Part shown: in pieces, positions 41,580 to 50,322 of the stretch | Position numbering within the stretch: position 1 is the stretch's first letter | Layout of the letters: the number at the start of each line of letters is the position of its first letter | DNA from: Flavobacterium notoginsengisoli | Lineage (GTDB): Bacteria > Bacteroidota > Bacteroidia > Flavobacteriales > Flavobacteriaceae | DNA length: 64,000 nt | Direction: 5' to 3' | Assembly (NCBI RefSeq): GCF_014207905.1 | Contig: NZ_JACHLB010000006.1 | Coordinates: 62,001-126,000 of the forward strand | The notes under the pieces: model-generated | The model's input: only the letters and a program-made list of their open reading frames with translations | The model's database searches: none | What the model was told of the DNA's origin: nothing | Position numbers and translations under genes: made by a program

Positions 41580-42515
41580 ATGAAACAAACAACAAACGCA
41601 ATAGTAATGATTCGGCCAGTTGCTTTCAGAATGAATGAACAGACAGCTGTAAATAATTATTACCAAAAAGTATTAGACGGATTATTACCAAGTACGGTAA
41701 ATGCAAAAGCCCAACAGGAATTTGATACTTTCGTTGAAAAATTGAGAGCAGTTGGAGTTGATGTTACTGTAATTGAAGATACTCTAGAGACTGATACTCC
41801 TGATAGTATTTTTCCAAATAATTGGGTTTCATTCCATGAAAATGGAGATGTGGCACTTTATCCAATGTTTGCTGAAAATCGTCGTCAAGAACGTCGTGAA
41901 GATATTTTGGATACTTTGGAAGAAAAAGGATTTGAAATTACCGATATAATGGATTATACTTCCGCTGAAGAAGATGGTATTTTCTTAGAAGGAACGGGAA
42001 GTTTGTTATTAGATAGAGCAAATGGGAAAGCGTATTGTGCTTTATCGCCAAGAGCAGATGAAGAATTGTTTATAGAGTTTTGCGAAGATTTTGATTATGC
42101 CCCTGTAATTTTTGAAGCATTTCAAACCGTAGATGGAGAGCGTAAACTAATTTATCATACAAATGTGATGATGTGTTTAGGGGAGACTTTTGCAGTTATT
42201 TGCGCAGATTCTATTGATGATAAGAAAGAACGTAAAATGGTTTTGGATAATCTCAAACAAGACGGAAAAGAAATTATTTTGATTACGGAAGATCAAGTAA
42301 ACAATTTTGCTGGAAATATGCTTGAAGTTCGTGGAACGAATGATAAACGATATATTGTTATGAGTGCGTCTGCGCATCAAAGCCTAACACCGAAACAAAT
42401 TAGCCAATTAGAAAATCATGCTGAAATTTTAAGTTCAAGTCTTGATACAATTGAAGCTTGTGGCGGCGGAAGCGCTAGATGTATGATGGCTGAAGTTTTT
42501 CTTCCAAGAAATTAG
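41580..42515 (+). CDS. ctlX: CtlX-like citrulline/arginine utilisation hydrolase
   Basis: A 311-residue pentein-fold protein similar to the CtlX group. Visible landmarks are DSIFPNNWVSFHENG (75-89), EGTGSLLLDR (137-146), the likely catalytic H193 in YHTNVMMCLG, and C301 in GGGSARCMMAEVFLP near the C-terminus. CtlX is linked to citrulline use in Francisella; the exact reaction is not well settled. It follows the other pentein gene by 62 bases, including a GAAACNT repeat. A long bidirectional terminator ends it. The symbol is given by similarity to memory only. Confidence 0.8.
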   Translation: MKQTTNAIVMIRPVAFRMNEQTAVNNYYQKVLDGLLPSTVNAKAQQEFDTFVEKLRAVGVDVTVIEDTLETDTPDSIFPNNWVSFHENGDVALYPMFAENRRQERREDILDTLEEKGFEITDIMDYTSAEEDGIFLEGTGSLLLDRANGKAYCALSPRADEELFIEFCEDFDYAPVIFEAFQTVDGERKLIYHTNVMMCLGETFAVICADSIDDKKERKMVLDNLKQDGKEIILITEDQVNNFAGNMLEVRGTNDKRYIVMSASAHQSLTPKQISQLENHAEILSSSLDTIEACGGGSARCMMAEVFLPRN

Positions 42516-42530
42516 AATAAAATATTTAAT

Positions 42531-42579
42531 AAAAAAGAAAGGGATAAAATCTATATTAGAATTTATCCCTTTCTTTTTT
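42531..42579. terminator. Long bidirectional terminator between ctlX and the MarC-family gene
   Basis: AAAAAAGAAAGGGATAAA (42531-42548) pairs perfectly with TTTATCCCTTTCTTTTTT (42562-42579), an 18-base stem with a 13-base loop. T-tracts exist on both strands, serving two convergent genes. Confidence 0.95.
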
Positions 42580-42595
42580 AAAGAACATTGCTAAA

Positions 42596-43222
42596 TTAGA
42601 AATTTCCTTTAATAATATTTACAATTGAGCTTACAATATATTGGATTCCAATTGAAATAACTATGAATCCTACAATTCTAGAAATTGCGACAATACCGGA
42701 AGCACCTAAAATTCTAGCTAAATAATGAGCACTTTTTAAGATAGCAAAAATGCTAATTCCAATTGCTAAAATTGCAAAACATGAAATGATGATTTCGTTT
42801 ATTTCATGATGCTCTTGATAGAAAGCAATTAAAAGCGACATAGATCCAGGACCTGCAAGCATCGGAATTGCTAAAGGTGTTAATGCAATGTCATTTCTTT
42901 GTTGTGCTTCATTTTCAATTTTTTTGTTAATTCCTCGTTTTTTATTGAATTTTCCAGATAGCAAAGAAAAACCAGAATTTACGATTACAATTCCACCAGC
43001 TATTCTTAAAGCGTCTATACTAATTCCAAAAAAGGATAATACATATTGTCCAATAAAATACGAAACTAGTAATATTATAAAAACATTAATAGCTGTCCAG
43101 AGAGAAATTCTAGATCTTTCTTTTTGAGAATCATGTTGGGTTAATCCAACAAAAATTGGAACGGTTCCAATAGGATTTAAGACAGAGAACAAAGCAGCAA
43201 ATAAGTAAATAAATAATTCCAT
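42596..43222 (-). CDS. MarC family (UPF0056) integral membrane protein
   Basis: A 208-residue inner-membrane protein with about six transmembrane segments and the family start FAALFSVLNPIGTVPIFVGLT. A second characteristic segment is TPLAIPMLAGPGSMSLLIAF. MarC-family proteins have no proven transport substrate; an early link to multiple antibiotic resistance was not upheld. The gene is convergent with ctlX and divergent from the CoA-binding protein. A near-consensus TACTTTTA lies on the minus strand at 43243-43250, about 20 bases before the start. Confidence 0.9.
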   Translation of the reverse strand: MELFIYLFAALFSVLNPIGTVPIFVGLTQHDSQKERSRISLWTAINVFIILLVSYFIGQYVLSFFGISIDALRIAGGIVIVNSGFSLLSGKFNKKRGINKKIENEAQQRNDIALTPLAIPMLAGPGSMSLLIAFYQEHHEINEIIISCFAILAIGISIFAILKSAHYLARILGASGIVAISRIVGFIVISIGIQYIVSSIVNIIKGNF

Positions 43223-43349
43223 ATAAATTTGGGTTAGTGAAGTAAAAGTAGTTAATTTTTGATGGTTTTAAGCGAAATAATGTTAGGATAATATTTTGAA
43301 TGTTACCGATTCGGAATCAAATACATAGAAAAAAATGCTTCTTTTTGAT

Positions 43350-43357
43350 TACTTTTG
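43350..43357 (+). promoter_or_regulatory. Candidate -7 element of the CoA-binding protein gene
   Basis: TACTTTTG matches the consensus exactly, 17 bases before the ATG at 43375. No clear -33 TTG. Confidence 0.45.
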
Positions 43358-43374
43358 CATTTCAAATAGGAAAA

Positions 43375-43740
43375 ATGAAAAGTAAAAAAACATTAGTTAT
43401 AGGCGCATCGACAAATCCAGAACGATATTCATATAGGGCAGTAAATATGCTCGTTGGAAAAGGGCATTCAGTTTTGGCTATTGGGCAAAAAGCGGGAGAA
43501 GTTGCTGGCGTAAAAATTCAGACGAAAGCAATACCAGTTAAAAATATTGACACAATCACTTTATATCTTAATCCTGCCCGTCAGAGAGATTATTATAATT
43601 ATATTATTGAAGCTCATCCTAAAAGAGTAATTTTTAATCCAGGAACAGAAAATCCAGAATTGTATCAATTATTAGAGTTAAATGATATTCAGGTTGAAGT
43701 TGCTTGTACCTTGGTTTTGTTGGCAACAAGTCAATATTAA
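43375..43740 (+). CDS. CoA-binding domain protein (YccU-like)
   Basis: A 121-residue single-domain protein with the Rossmann-type CoA-binding fold: KTLVIGASTNPERYSYRAV at the start, a middle strand DTITLYLNPARQRDYY, and RVIFNPGTENPEL. The function of these small stand-alone proteins is unknown. I chose the ATG at 43375; a longer frame from 43300 runs through the promoter element and adds 25 residues unlike the family. The gene stands alone before recR. Confidence 0.88.
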   Translation: MKSKKTLVIGASTNPERYSYRAVNMLVGKGHSVLAIGQKAGEVAGVKIQTKAIPVKNIDTITLYLNPARQRDYYNYIIEAHPKRVIFNPGTENPELYQLLELNDIQVEVACTLVLLATSQY

Positions 43741-43866
43741 AAAAGAAAAAAATATACTGAAGTTTGTATAATTGACAATTTGTAATTCGACTTCTAATAA
43801 TAAATCTGAAATGGCAATAAACATTGAAATTAATTGTCATCATGTGGGCTAAACCATTAAAAGTAT

Positions 43867-43874
43867 TACTTTTG
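43867..43874 (+). promoter_or_regulatory. Candidate -7 element of recR, predicting a leaderless mRNA
   Basis: TACTTTTG ends 5 bases before the recR start codon, so the mRNA would begin at or next to the ATG. No clear -33 TTG. Confidence 0.45.
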
Positions 43875-43879
43875 TCGTT

Positions 43880-44500
43880 ATGGAATTTTCATCAAAATTA
43901 ATTGAAAAAGCGGTTAACGAAATGTCTCAATTACCTGGTATAGGTAAACGTACAGCGCTTCGTTTGGTTCTTCATTTGTTAAAACAACCAAAAGAACAAA
44001 CTTCTTTTTTATCTCAAGCATTGATTAATATGCGTGAGGATATTAAGTTTTGCGAAAGCTGTCATAATATTTCTGATACGAAAATTTGTGAAATATGTGC
44101 TAATTTGGCTAGAAACCATGAAACGATTTGTATAGTTGAGGATATTCGTGATGTCATGGCAATTGAAAATACAGGTCAGTATAAAGGTATTTATCATGTT
44201 TTAGGAGGGAAAATTTCGCCTATTGAAGGTGTAGGGCCAAATCAATTGAATATTTCAAGTTTAGTAGATAAAGTAAAATCTGGAAAAGTATCCGAAATCA
44301 TATTTGCATTAAGCTCTACGATGGAAGGCGATACAACCAATTTTTATATCTATAAACAAATTGCAGATTCTGAAATTATTGTTTCAACAATTGCGAGAGG
44401 AATATCTGTTGGAGATGAATTAGAATATGCAGATGAAGTTACTTTAGGAAGAAGTATTCTTCATAGAGTTCCTTTTGAAAAAACGTTTAAAAATAATTAA
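43880..44500 (+). CDS. recR: Recombination mediator RecR
   Basis: A 206-residue RecR, which loads RecA at gaps with RecO and RecF. A helix-hairpin-helix (MSQLPGIGKRTALRLVLHLL) is followed by a zinc finger with C58, C61, C70 and C73. A Toprim domain (ETICIVEDIRDVMAIE) and a C-terminal Walker-B-like ARGISVGDELEYADEVTL complete it. Length is standard. Its -7 box abuts the start codon. The capsule locus begins 72 bases downstream. Confidence 0.97.
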   Translation: MEFSSKLIEKAVNEMSQLPGIGKRTALRLVLHLLKQPKEQTSFLSQALINMREDIKFCESCHNISDTKICEICANLARNHETICIVEDIRDVMAIENTGQYKGIYHVLGGKISPIEGVGPNQLNISSLVDKVKSGKVSEIIFALSSTMEGDTTNFYIYKQIADSEIIVSTIARGISVGDELEYADEVTLGRSILHRVPFEKTFKNN

Positions 44501-44548
44501 CTAAACCCCAAATAGAATTTTGGTTTTTCTGAGCAAATCAGGAAAAAC

Positions 44549-44556
44549 TATATTTG
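44549..44556 (+). promoter_or_regulatory. Candidate promoter of the polysaccharide locus
   Basis: TATATTTG matches TAnnTTTG, 16 bases before the first export gene. A TTTC stands 19 bases upstream in place of TTTG. The upstream region GTTTTTC-TGA / TCA-G-GAAAAAC (about 44523-44548) is an inverted repeat with one bulge, which could be an operator or a weak recR terminator. Confidence 0.5.
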
Positions 44557-44572
44557 CGATAAAATTTCACTG

Positions 44573-45367
44573 ATGACAAAAAACAGTTTTTATCTATTGT
44601 TATTAATTTCGGTATTATTTACCTCGTGTATTCCAGTTAAAGATTTGGTATACCTTCAAGATAAAAATACCTCAAATGAGCAAAACACAATTGCTTCAGT
44701 AGAAAGCAAACCATATCGATTACAGATAAATGATGTTTTAAGTATTAATATTAAGGCGATTGATCCAAAGCTGGTTTCTATTTTTAATACTACAAATGTG
44801 CAGAATGTACAAAGCGCAAACTCAGAATCGTCATTATATTTTGATGGATTTACAGTCGATGATCATGGGAATATTCGTTTTCCGATTTTGGGAGAAATAA
44901 ACGTTATAGGTTTCACGCTTGAAGAAGTCAGAATAAAAATTGAAAAAAAGTTACTAGAAGAGTATTTTAAAAGCGAAGCAAATATTTTTGTGACTGTAAA
45001 ATTAGCTGGTTTCAGATATACAATAAATGGAGAAGTCGGATCTCCTGGAACAAATGTATTGTTTAAAGACAATGTAACAGTTTTAGAAGCTATTGCAAAT
45101 TCTGGCGATATTACGACAGTCGGTAACAGAAAAGAAGTAACTATAATCCGCCAGACTCCAACTGGAGTTCAAATGCATGACATAGATCTTACTGATCGCA
45201 ATGTTATGAAATCCCCATATTATTATTTGCAACCCAATGATTATATCTATGTAAAGCCATTAAAGCAAAAAACTTGGGGAACTGGCCAGACAGGAATCCA
45301 GTCAATAGGAACTGTTATAACATTATTATCTTTGGCAACCACAGTTTATCTTATAATAAAAAATTAA
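44573..45367 (+). CDS. Wza-type outer-membrane polysaccharide export lipoprotein (OPX)
   Basis: A 264-residue lipoprotein with the lipobox ending at C19 (LFTSC). The Poly_export domain (about 45-140, YRLQINDVLSINIKAIDPK ... VDDHGNIRFPILGEINVIG) is followed by a single SLBB domain (about 150-235, YTINGEVGSPGTNVLFKDN). A hydrophobic C-terminal segment (about 245-263) may be the membrane-spanning helix. OPX proteins form the outer-membrane exit for capsule or exopolysaccharide. It is followed 15 bases later by a Wzc-like kinase, its usual partner. This is the first of two OPX genes in the locus. Confidence 0.9.
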   Translation: MTKNSFYLLLLISVLFTSCIPVKDLVYLQDKNTSNEQNTIASVESKPYRLQINDVLSINIKAIDPKLVSIFNTTNVQNVQSANSESSLYFDGFTVDDHGNIRFPILGEINVIGFTLEEVRIKIEKKLLEEYFKSEANIFVTVKLAGFRYTINGEVGSPGTNVLFKDNVTVLEAIANSGDITTVGNRKEVTIIRQTPTGVQMHDIDLTDRNVMKSPYYYLQPNDYIYVKPLKQKTWGTGQTGIQSIGTVITLLSLATTVYLIIKN

Positions 45368-45382
45368 AAAAAGATTTAAAAA

Positions 45383-47830
45383 ATGTTAGATATTAAAGAT
45401 TTTTCCATTTTTGAAAATCATGCCAATTTTGATTTTAAAGGCCTATTGTTGAAGGTTATTAGTTACTGGAAATGGTTTTTAATCAGTTTGATTATTGCGT
45501 TTACAATTGCTTATCAAATAAATATTCGTAAAGAAAAAATTTATATAATGGAAACTATGGTTTCTATTAAGGAAGAAAGTAATCCTTTCTTTACGTCTAA
45601 TACAAGTCTAGTTTTCAATTGGGGAGGGGTATCTGATCAAGTTAATGGAATCTCGACAATCCTTAAATCAAGATCTCACAACGAATCAGTTGTGGATAAA
45701 CTTGAATATTATATTGATTACTTGGAGCAAGGGAAATACAATTTTGTTGACTCTTACGGAGCTGTGCCTTTTTTTGTAGATATTGATAAATCAAAAGGAC
45801 AAATTGCTGGGACGCTAATAAAAATTACGTTTCTAAGTGAAAATGTATATCAAGTCAGTATTCCTTTTGAAAGCAATTCTGTTTCATTAATTACGTACAG
45901 TACCAATACTTATAGTAATACTTCTGTCAAGATTGGAGATTTCTCGCAAAAATATAAAGTGGGCGAACAAGTTAATTTGCCTTTTTTAAATTGGAAGTTA
46001 CAAATTACAGATAATCCTGGTTTTTATAAAGGAAAAGAATACTTTGTTAGATTTAATGATTTTAACGGAACTGTTGCCAATTACAGAGGTATAGGTGTTG
46101 AGGGAGATAAAAATGGAGGTTCTATTCTAACTCTTTCGATGCAAGGAGGAAATAAAGCAAGAATGGTTGATTATTTGAATTCGACCGTAAAAATGCTCAT
46201 TAAAAAACAGCTTGATGGAAAAAATCAATTTGCGACAAATACGATTAGATTTATTGATAGTACTTTGGTGGCAATGGAATCTCAATTGAAACAAACTGGA
46301 AACGAGTTGAAAACATTTCAAAAAGATAAAAACATTTATCAAATTGAAGACGGTGGAGCTAAGGTTTCAGAGAAAATAATGAGTTTTGATCTTGAAAAAG
46401 ATGCGATTGCTCGAAAAACAGCCTATTATAATTCATTAAAAGCATACTTAAATAATAATTCAGATTATTCAAGACTTCCGGCACCATCAGTAGCAGGAAT
46501 TGAAGATCCAAATATTGTGGCAAATGTTTCAAAATTAATTGCACTTTCGACTCAAAGATCTGAAATGGCCTATGCTGTAAAAAGTGATAAAATATTTAAG
46601 GATTTTGATAATCAAATGGTAGCCGTAAAAAATGTGCTCCAAGAAAATATTTCCTCAGCAAAAATAGCATTGATGTCTGATTTAGCAATGGTTAATGCTA
46701 AATTAGGTCAGGCTGAAAGTACGGTGAGAAAACTTCCTGAAGAACAACAAGAATTGTTGAAAATCAAGAGGAAGTATGATCTAAATGATAATATTTACAC
46801 TGAGTTTCTTCAAAAAAGGAATGAAGCGGAAATAGTTAAAGCGTCTAATTTATCTGATATTCATTTCATAGATTCAGCAAAGGATATTGGAGGAGGATTA
46901 ATTGGACCTAAAACTTCAGCAAATTATATTCTAGCTTTATTCTTAGGAATACTAATTCCTTTATTATTTGTTTTTGGTATTTTCTTTATAAATAACTCTA
47001 TTCAGAATACTGATGATATTAGTAAGTTAACTCAAATTCCCTTGCTTGGAGTTATTGGCGTTAATAAAAGTGCTGTCAATTTAGCTGTGTTTGATAAGCC
47101 AAAATCAGCACTGTCAGAGGCTTTTCGAGGAATTCGTTCTTCTTTGCAGTTTTTGTATAAAAAGCAACAGGTTAACGGTTCAAAGACTTTGATGATTACT
47201 TCGTCAATTAGTGGAGAAGGTAAAACATTTTGTTCTATTAATATCGCAACCGTTTTTGCTTTAAGTGAAAAGAAAACAGTAATCGTTGGTTTGGATTTAA
47301 GAAAACCTAGATTGGCAGACGAGTTTCAATTAACCTCACCTTTAGGTGTTGTTAATTATCTTATTAGGCAAAACAGTTTAGAAGAGATAACAAATTCAAC
47401 CTCAGTTCCAAATTTAGATGTAATCCTTTCTGGTCCTATTCCGCCCAATCCTTCAGAGCTTATTTTAGGCGATGCAATGAAAGAATTAATAGAAGAATTG
47501 AAACAGAAATATGATTATGTGATTTTGGATACACCTCCAGTTGGTTTGGTGGCAGATTCATTAGAATTAGTTCAATTTGCAGATGTCACGCTCTATATAG
47601 TAAGACAAAACTATACTAAGAAAGAAATGATAACGTTGTTAAATACCAGAATGAAACGTGGAGAATTAAGTAATATTAGTATCGTTTTGAACGGATACGA
47701 AAATAAAGCAAAATATGGCGCGGGCTATGGCTACGGCTATGGATATGGAGCATATGCAAATGGTTATCATGAAGAAGAAAGTAAACTCGGTTTTTGGAAA
47801 ACACTCTTAAACAGATTTAAAAAACAATAA
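45383..47830 (+). CDS. Wzc-type polysaccharide co-polymerase with tyrosine autokinase domain
   Basis: An 815-residue PCP-2a protein. An N-terminal transmembrane segment (about 30-48), a large periplasmic region with coiled-coil (about 270-480) and a second transmembrane segment (about 512-535) are followed by a cytoplasmic BY-kinase. Kinase motifs are Walker A SISGEGKT (near 608-615), Walker A' VIVGLDLRKPRL, and Walker B YVILDTPP. A C-terminal cluster of seven tyrosines (about 776-793, within GAGYGYGYGYGAYANGY) is the expected autophosphorylation site. It controls chain length and export with the adjacent OPX. Confidence 0.94.
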   Translation: MLDIKDFSIFENHANFDFKGLLLKVISYWKWFLISLIIAFTIAYQINIRKEKIYIMETMVSIKEESNPFFTSNTSLVFNWGGVSDQVNGISTILKSRSHNESVVDKLEYYIDYLEQGKYNFVDSYGAVPFFVDIDKSKGQIAGTLIKITFLSENVYQVSIPFESNSVSLITYSTNTYSNTSVKIGDFSQKYKVGEQVNLPFLNWKLQITDNPGFYKGKEYFVRFNDFNGTVANYRGIGVEGDKNGGSILTLSMQGGNKARMVDYLNSTVKMLIKKQLDGKNQFATNTIRFIDSTLVAMESQLKQTGNELKTFQKDKNIYQIEDGGAKVSEKIMSFDLEKDAIARKTAYYNSLKAYLNNNSDYSRLPAPSVAGIEDPNIVANVSKLIALSTQRSEMAYAVKSDKIFKDFDNQMVAVKNVLQENISSAKIALMSDLAMVNAKLGQAESTVRKLPEEQQELLKIKRKYDLNDNIYTEFLQKRNEAEIVKASNLSDIHFIDSAKDIGGGLIGPKTSANYILALFLGILIPLLFVFGIFFINNSIQNTDDISKLTQIPLLGVIGVNKSAVNLAVFDKPKSALSEAFRGIRSSLQFLYKKQQVNGSKTLMITSSISGEGKTFCSINIATVFALSEKKTVIVGLDLRKPRLADEFQLTSPLGVVNYLIRQNSLEEITNSTSVPNLDVILSGPIPPNPSELILGDAMKELIEELKQKYDYVILDTPPVGLVADSLELVQFADVTLYIVRQNYTKKEMITLLNTRMKRGELSNISIVLNGYENKAKYGAGYGYGYGYGAYANGYHEEESKLGFWKTLLNRFKKQ

Positions 47831-47840
47831 TCTTTTATAA

Positions 47841-48824
47841 ATGGAAAACATAGTAAAAAATACAATTTTAATTACAGGAGGTGCTGGATTTATAGGTTCA
47901 AATTTGACTGAGTATTTTTTAGGATTACGTTATAAGGTAGTTTGTTTGGATAATTTTTCTACTGGTCATCGTCATAATTTAAAAGATTTTCTTGATAATC
48001 CAGATTTTAAATTAATTGAAGGTGATATTAGAAATATTAGTGATTGTATTCTAGCGGTACAGGGAGCAGATTTCGTTTTGCATCAAGCGGCCTTAGGTTC
48101 GGTTCCGAGATCAATTAAAGATCCTATTACCACAAATGAAGTAAATGTTTCTGGATTTTTAAATATGTTAACGGCGGCTCGCGATGCTAAAGTTAAGCGT
48201 TTTGTTTACGCGGCTAGTTCTTCAACTTATGGAGATTCACAAGGTTTGCCTAAAGTGGAAGAAGTTATCGGGAAACCACTTTCGCCCTACGCGATTACTA
48301 AATATGTAAACGAATTATATGCGGAAATTTTTAGTAAAGCATATGGGTTAGAAACGATAGGACTTCGTTATTTTAATGTTTTTGGAAGAAAGCAAGATCC
48401 TAACGGAGCTTACGCTGCAGTAATTCCGAAATTTGTAAAACAATTTATGAGTTACGAAAGTCCGGTAATTAATGGAGATGGAAATTATTCTCGTGATTTT
48501 ACTTATATCGATAATGTAATTCAGATGAATGAGTTGGCAATTACCTGTCAAAATCCAGAAGCAATTAATACAGTTTATAATACTGCTTTTGGGGATAGAA
48601 ATACATTAAATGATTTGGTAAAATATTTGAAACAATATTTGTCGGAATTCGATTCAAAAATAAACGATGTCCAAGTTATTTATGGAGAAAATAGAGCTGG
48701 TGATATTCCTCATTCATTAGCTAGTATAGAAAAAGCAAAAAAAATGCTAGGATATAATCCAAAATATTCTTTACAAGAAGGTTTGAAAGAGGCGGTTGGA
48801 TGGTACTGGAATAATTTAAAATAA
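47841..48824 (+). CDS. UDP-GlcNAc 4-epimerase-like SDR (WbpP/TviC type)
   Basis: A 327-residue extended short-chain dehydrogenase. NAD-binding TGGAGFIGS is at 12-20, with SSSTYG (126-131) and the catalytic Y150xxxK154 (YAITK). The HQAALGSVPRSI segment is typical of WbpP-type enzymes, which interconvert UDP-GlcNAc and UDP-GalNAc. The presence of a TviB/WbpO-like dehydrogenase downstream (51070) suggests a route to UDP-GalNAc uronic acid. It lies 10 bases after the Wzc gene. Confidence 0.85.
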   Translation: MENIVKNTILITGGAGFIGSNLTEYFLGLRYKVVCLDNFSTGHRHNLKDFLDNPDFKLIEGDIRNISDCILAVQGADFVLHQAALGSVPRSIKDPITTNEVNVSGFLNMLTAARDAKVKRFVYAASSSTYGDSQGLPKVEEVIGKPLSPYAITKYVNELYAEIFSKAYGLETIGLRYFNVFGRKQDPNGAYAAVIPKFVKQFMSYESPVINGDGNYSRDFTYIDNVIQMNELAITCQNPEAINTVYNTAFGDRNTLNDLVKYLKQYLSEFDSKINDVQVIYGENRAGDIPHSLASIEKAKKMLGYNPKYSLQEGLKEAVGWYWNNLK

Positions 48825-48842
48825 AAATAAAAATAAAAATAA
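48822..48842 (+). repeat. Hexanucleotide tandem repeat before the first UDP-sugar dehydrogenase
   Basis: Three copies of TAAAAA plus a partial TAAA fill the whole gap from the stop of the epimerase (first TAA) to the ATG. Copy number would change the distance between stop and start codon and the initiation region. Confidence 0.7.
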
Positions 48843-50234
48843 ATGAAAATTACAAAAATTTGCTGCATTGGTGCAGGATATGTTGGAGGGCCAACAATGG
48901 CAGTTATTGCTCAAAAATGTCCAGATATTCAAGTTACAGTCGTAGATTTAAATGAACAAAGAATTGCAGATTGGAACGATCCGAATCCTGAAAATATACC
49001 AATTTATGAACCGGGTCTTTCAGAAATTGTTTCAGAAGCTAGAGGACGCAATTTGTTTTTTTCTACAGATGTTGACAAAGCGATAGATGAAGCGCAAATG
49101 ATATTTATTTCGGTAAACACGCCTACAAAAACTTACGGAAAAGGAAAAGGTATGGCAGCCGATTTAAAGTATATCGAATTATGCGCTAGACAAATTGCAA
49201 GAGTTGCAAAACAGAATAAAATAGTGGTTGAAAAATCAACTTTACCAGTTAGAACTGCCGAAGCAATAAAAAGCATATTAGAGAATACTGGAAATGGTGT
49301 GCAATTTCAAATTTTGTCAAACCCAGAATTCTTAGCAGAAGGAACGGCAGTTACAGATTTGTTAAATCCAGATAGAATTTTGATTGGTGGAGATACAACT
49401 TCAGAGGGACAAAAAGCAATTCAGGCGCTTGTTGATGTTTATGCAAATTGGGTAAGTAAAGATAGAATTTTGACAACCAATGTTTGGTCTTCAGAATTAT
49501 CTAAACTTACAGCAAATGCATTTTTGGCACAACGTATTTCCTCAATCAATGCAATGTCTGAACTATGCGAAAAAACAGAAGCAAACGTTTCTGAGGTTGC
49601 GAGAGCAATTGGAATGGACAGCAGAATTGGAGCTAAGTTTCTAAAAGCATCAGTTGGTTTTGGTGGATCTTGTTTTCAAAAAGATATCTTGAATTTAGTC
49701 TATATCGCAAAATCATATGGATTAAATGAAGTTGCAGATTATTGGGAACAGGTTATTATTATGAATGACCACCAGAAAAGAAGATTCTCTAATAAAATTG
49801 TTCAAACATTATATAATACAGTAGCAGATAAAAAAATTGCATTTCTTGGCTGGGCTTTTAAAAAAGATACTAATGATACAAGAGAGTCTGCTGCTATCTA
49901 TGTTGCGGATGATTTGATAAATGAGCAAGCAAAGATTTCGGTTTACGATCCAAAAGTGACAAGAAATAAAATGATTAGTGACTTAGATTATTTAGAAACA
50001 AGAAATAATCAGGAAAATTCTTCTTATCTAGAAACTTTGGACAATGCTTATGATGCCTGTAAAGATGCACATGCTGTTGCTGTTTTAACAGAGTGGGATG
50101 AATTTACAACTTATGATTGGAAGAGAATTTACGATTCAATGCACAAACCAGCTTTTGTTTTTGATGGAAGAAATATTTTGGACGCAAAAAAATTAGAAGC
50201 AATTGGTTTTATTTATCAAGGTATTGGTTCTTAA
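48843..50234 (+). CDS. ugd: UDP-glucose 6-dehydrogenase, eukaryote-like class
   Basis: A 463-residue NAD-dependent enzyme that oxidises UDP-glucose to UDP-glucuronate. The Rossmann start is CCIGAGYVGGPTMAVIA; other landmarks are the catalytic Cys C277 in GFGGSCFQKD, EKSTLPVRTAE, SNPEFLAEGTAV and FKKDTNDTRES. Length and motifs fit the animal-type UGDH class rather than the shorter bacterial one. Three copies of a hexanucleotide repeat fill the gap before it. It is followed by upxY after an 88-base gap containing AGTGAA words and a hairpin. Confidence 0.93.
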   Translation: MKITKICCIGAGYVGGPTMAVIAQKCPDIQVTVVDLNEQRIADWNDPNPENIPIYEPGLSEIVSEARGRNLFFSTDVDKAIDEAQMIFISVNTPTKTYGKGKGMAADLKYIELCARQIARVAKQNKIVVEKSTLPVRTAEAIKSILENTGNGVQFQILSNPEFLAEGTAVTDLLNPDRILIGGDTTSEGQKAIQALVDVYANWVSKDRILTTNVWSSELSKLTANAFLAQRISSINAMSELCEKTEANVSEVARAIGMDSRIGAKFLKASVGFGGSCFQKDILNLVYIAKSYGLNEVADYWEQVIIMNDHQKRRFSNKIVQTLYNTVADKKIAFLGWAFKKDTNDTRESAAIYVADDLINEQAKISVYDPKVTRNKMISDLDYLETRNNQENSSYLETLDNAYDACKDAHAVAVLTEWDEFTTYDWKRIYDSMHKPAFVFDGRNILDAKKLEAIGFIYQGIGS

Positions 50235-50291
50235 GTGAATTTTGTAGTGAAGTAAAAAGGGAGTGAAAAGGAAGTGAAAATGTGAAGTAGT
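50230..50291 (+). repeat. Cluster of GTGAA words before upxY
   Basis: Five copies of (A/G/T)GTGAA occur within about 55 bases (near 50234, 50247, 50262, 50273 and 50282), in the non-coding gap between ugd and upxY. Spacing is irregular (about 9-15 bases). Regulatory meaning is unknown. Confidence 0.5.
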
Positions 50292-50307
50292 AAGTCGGCT
50301 TTACTTC
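50284..50307 (+). promoter_or_regulatory. Hairpin just before upxY
   Basis: GAAGTA (50284-50289) pairs with TACTTC (50302-50307); inside, AAG (50292-50294) pairs with CTT (50299-50301) around a TCGG loop, with a two-base bulge. It lies 15 bases before the upxY start. It is not followed by a T-tract. Confidence 0.45.
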
Positions 50308-50322
50308 GTTATAAATAGAAAA

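Noticed and set aside
43300..43374. Longer N-terminus for the CoA-binding protein
   Set aside because: It runs through a -7 element and the residues do not fit the domain, which begins right after the ATG at 43375.
43773..43839. TGACAATT / AATTGTCA inverted repeat before recR
   Set aside because: The arms are 8 bases with a 51-base spacing in AT-rich sequence, which is likely by chance.
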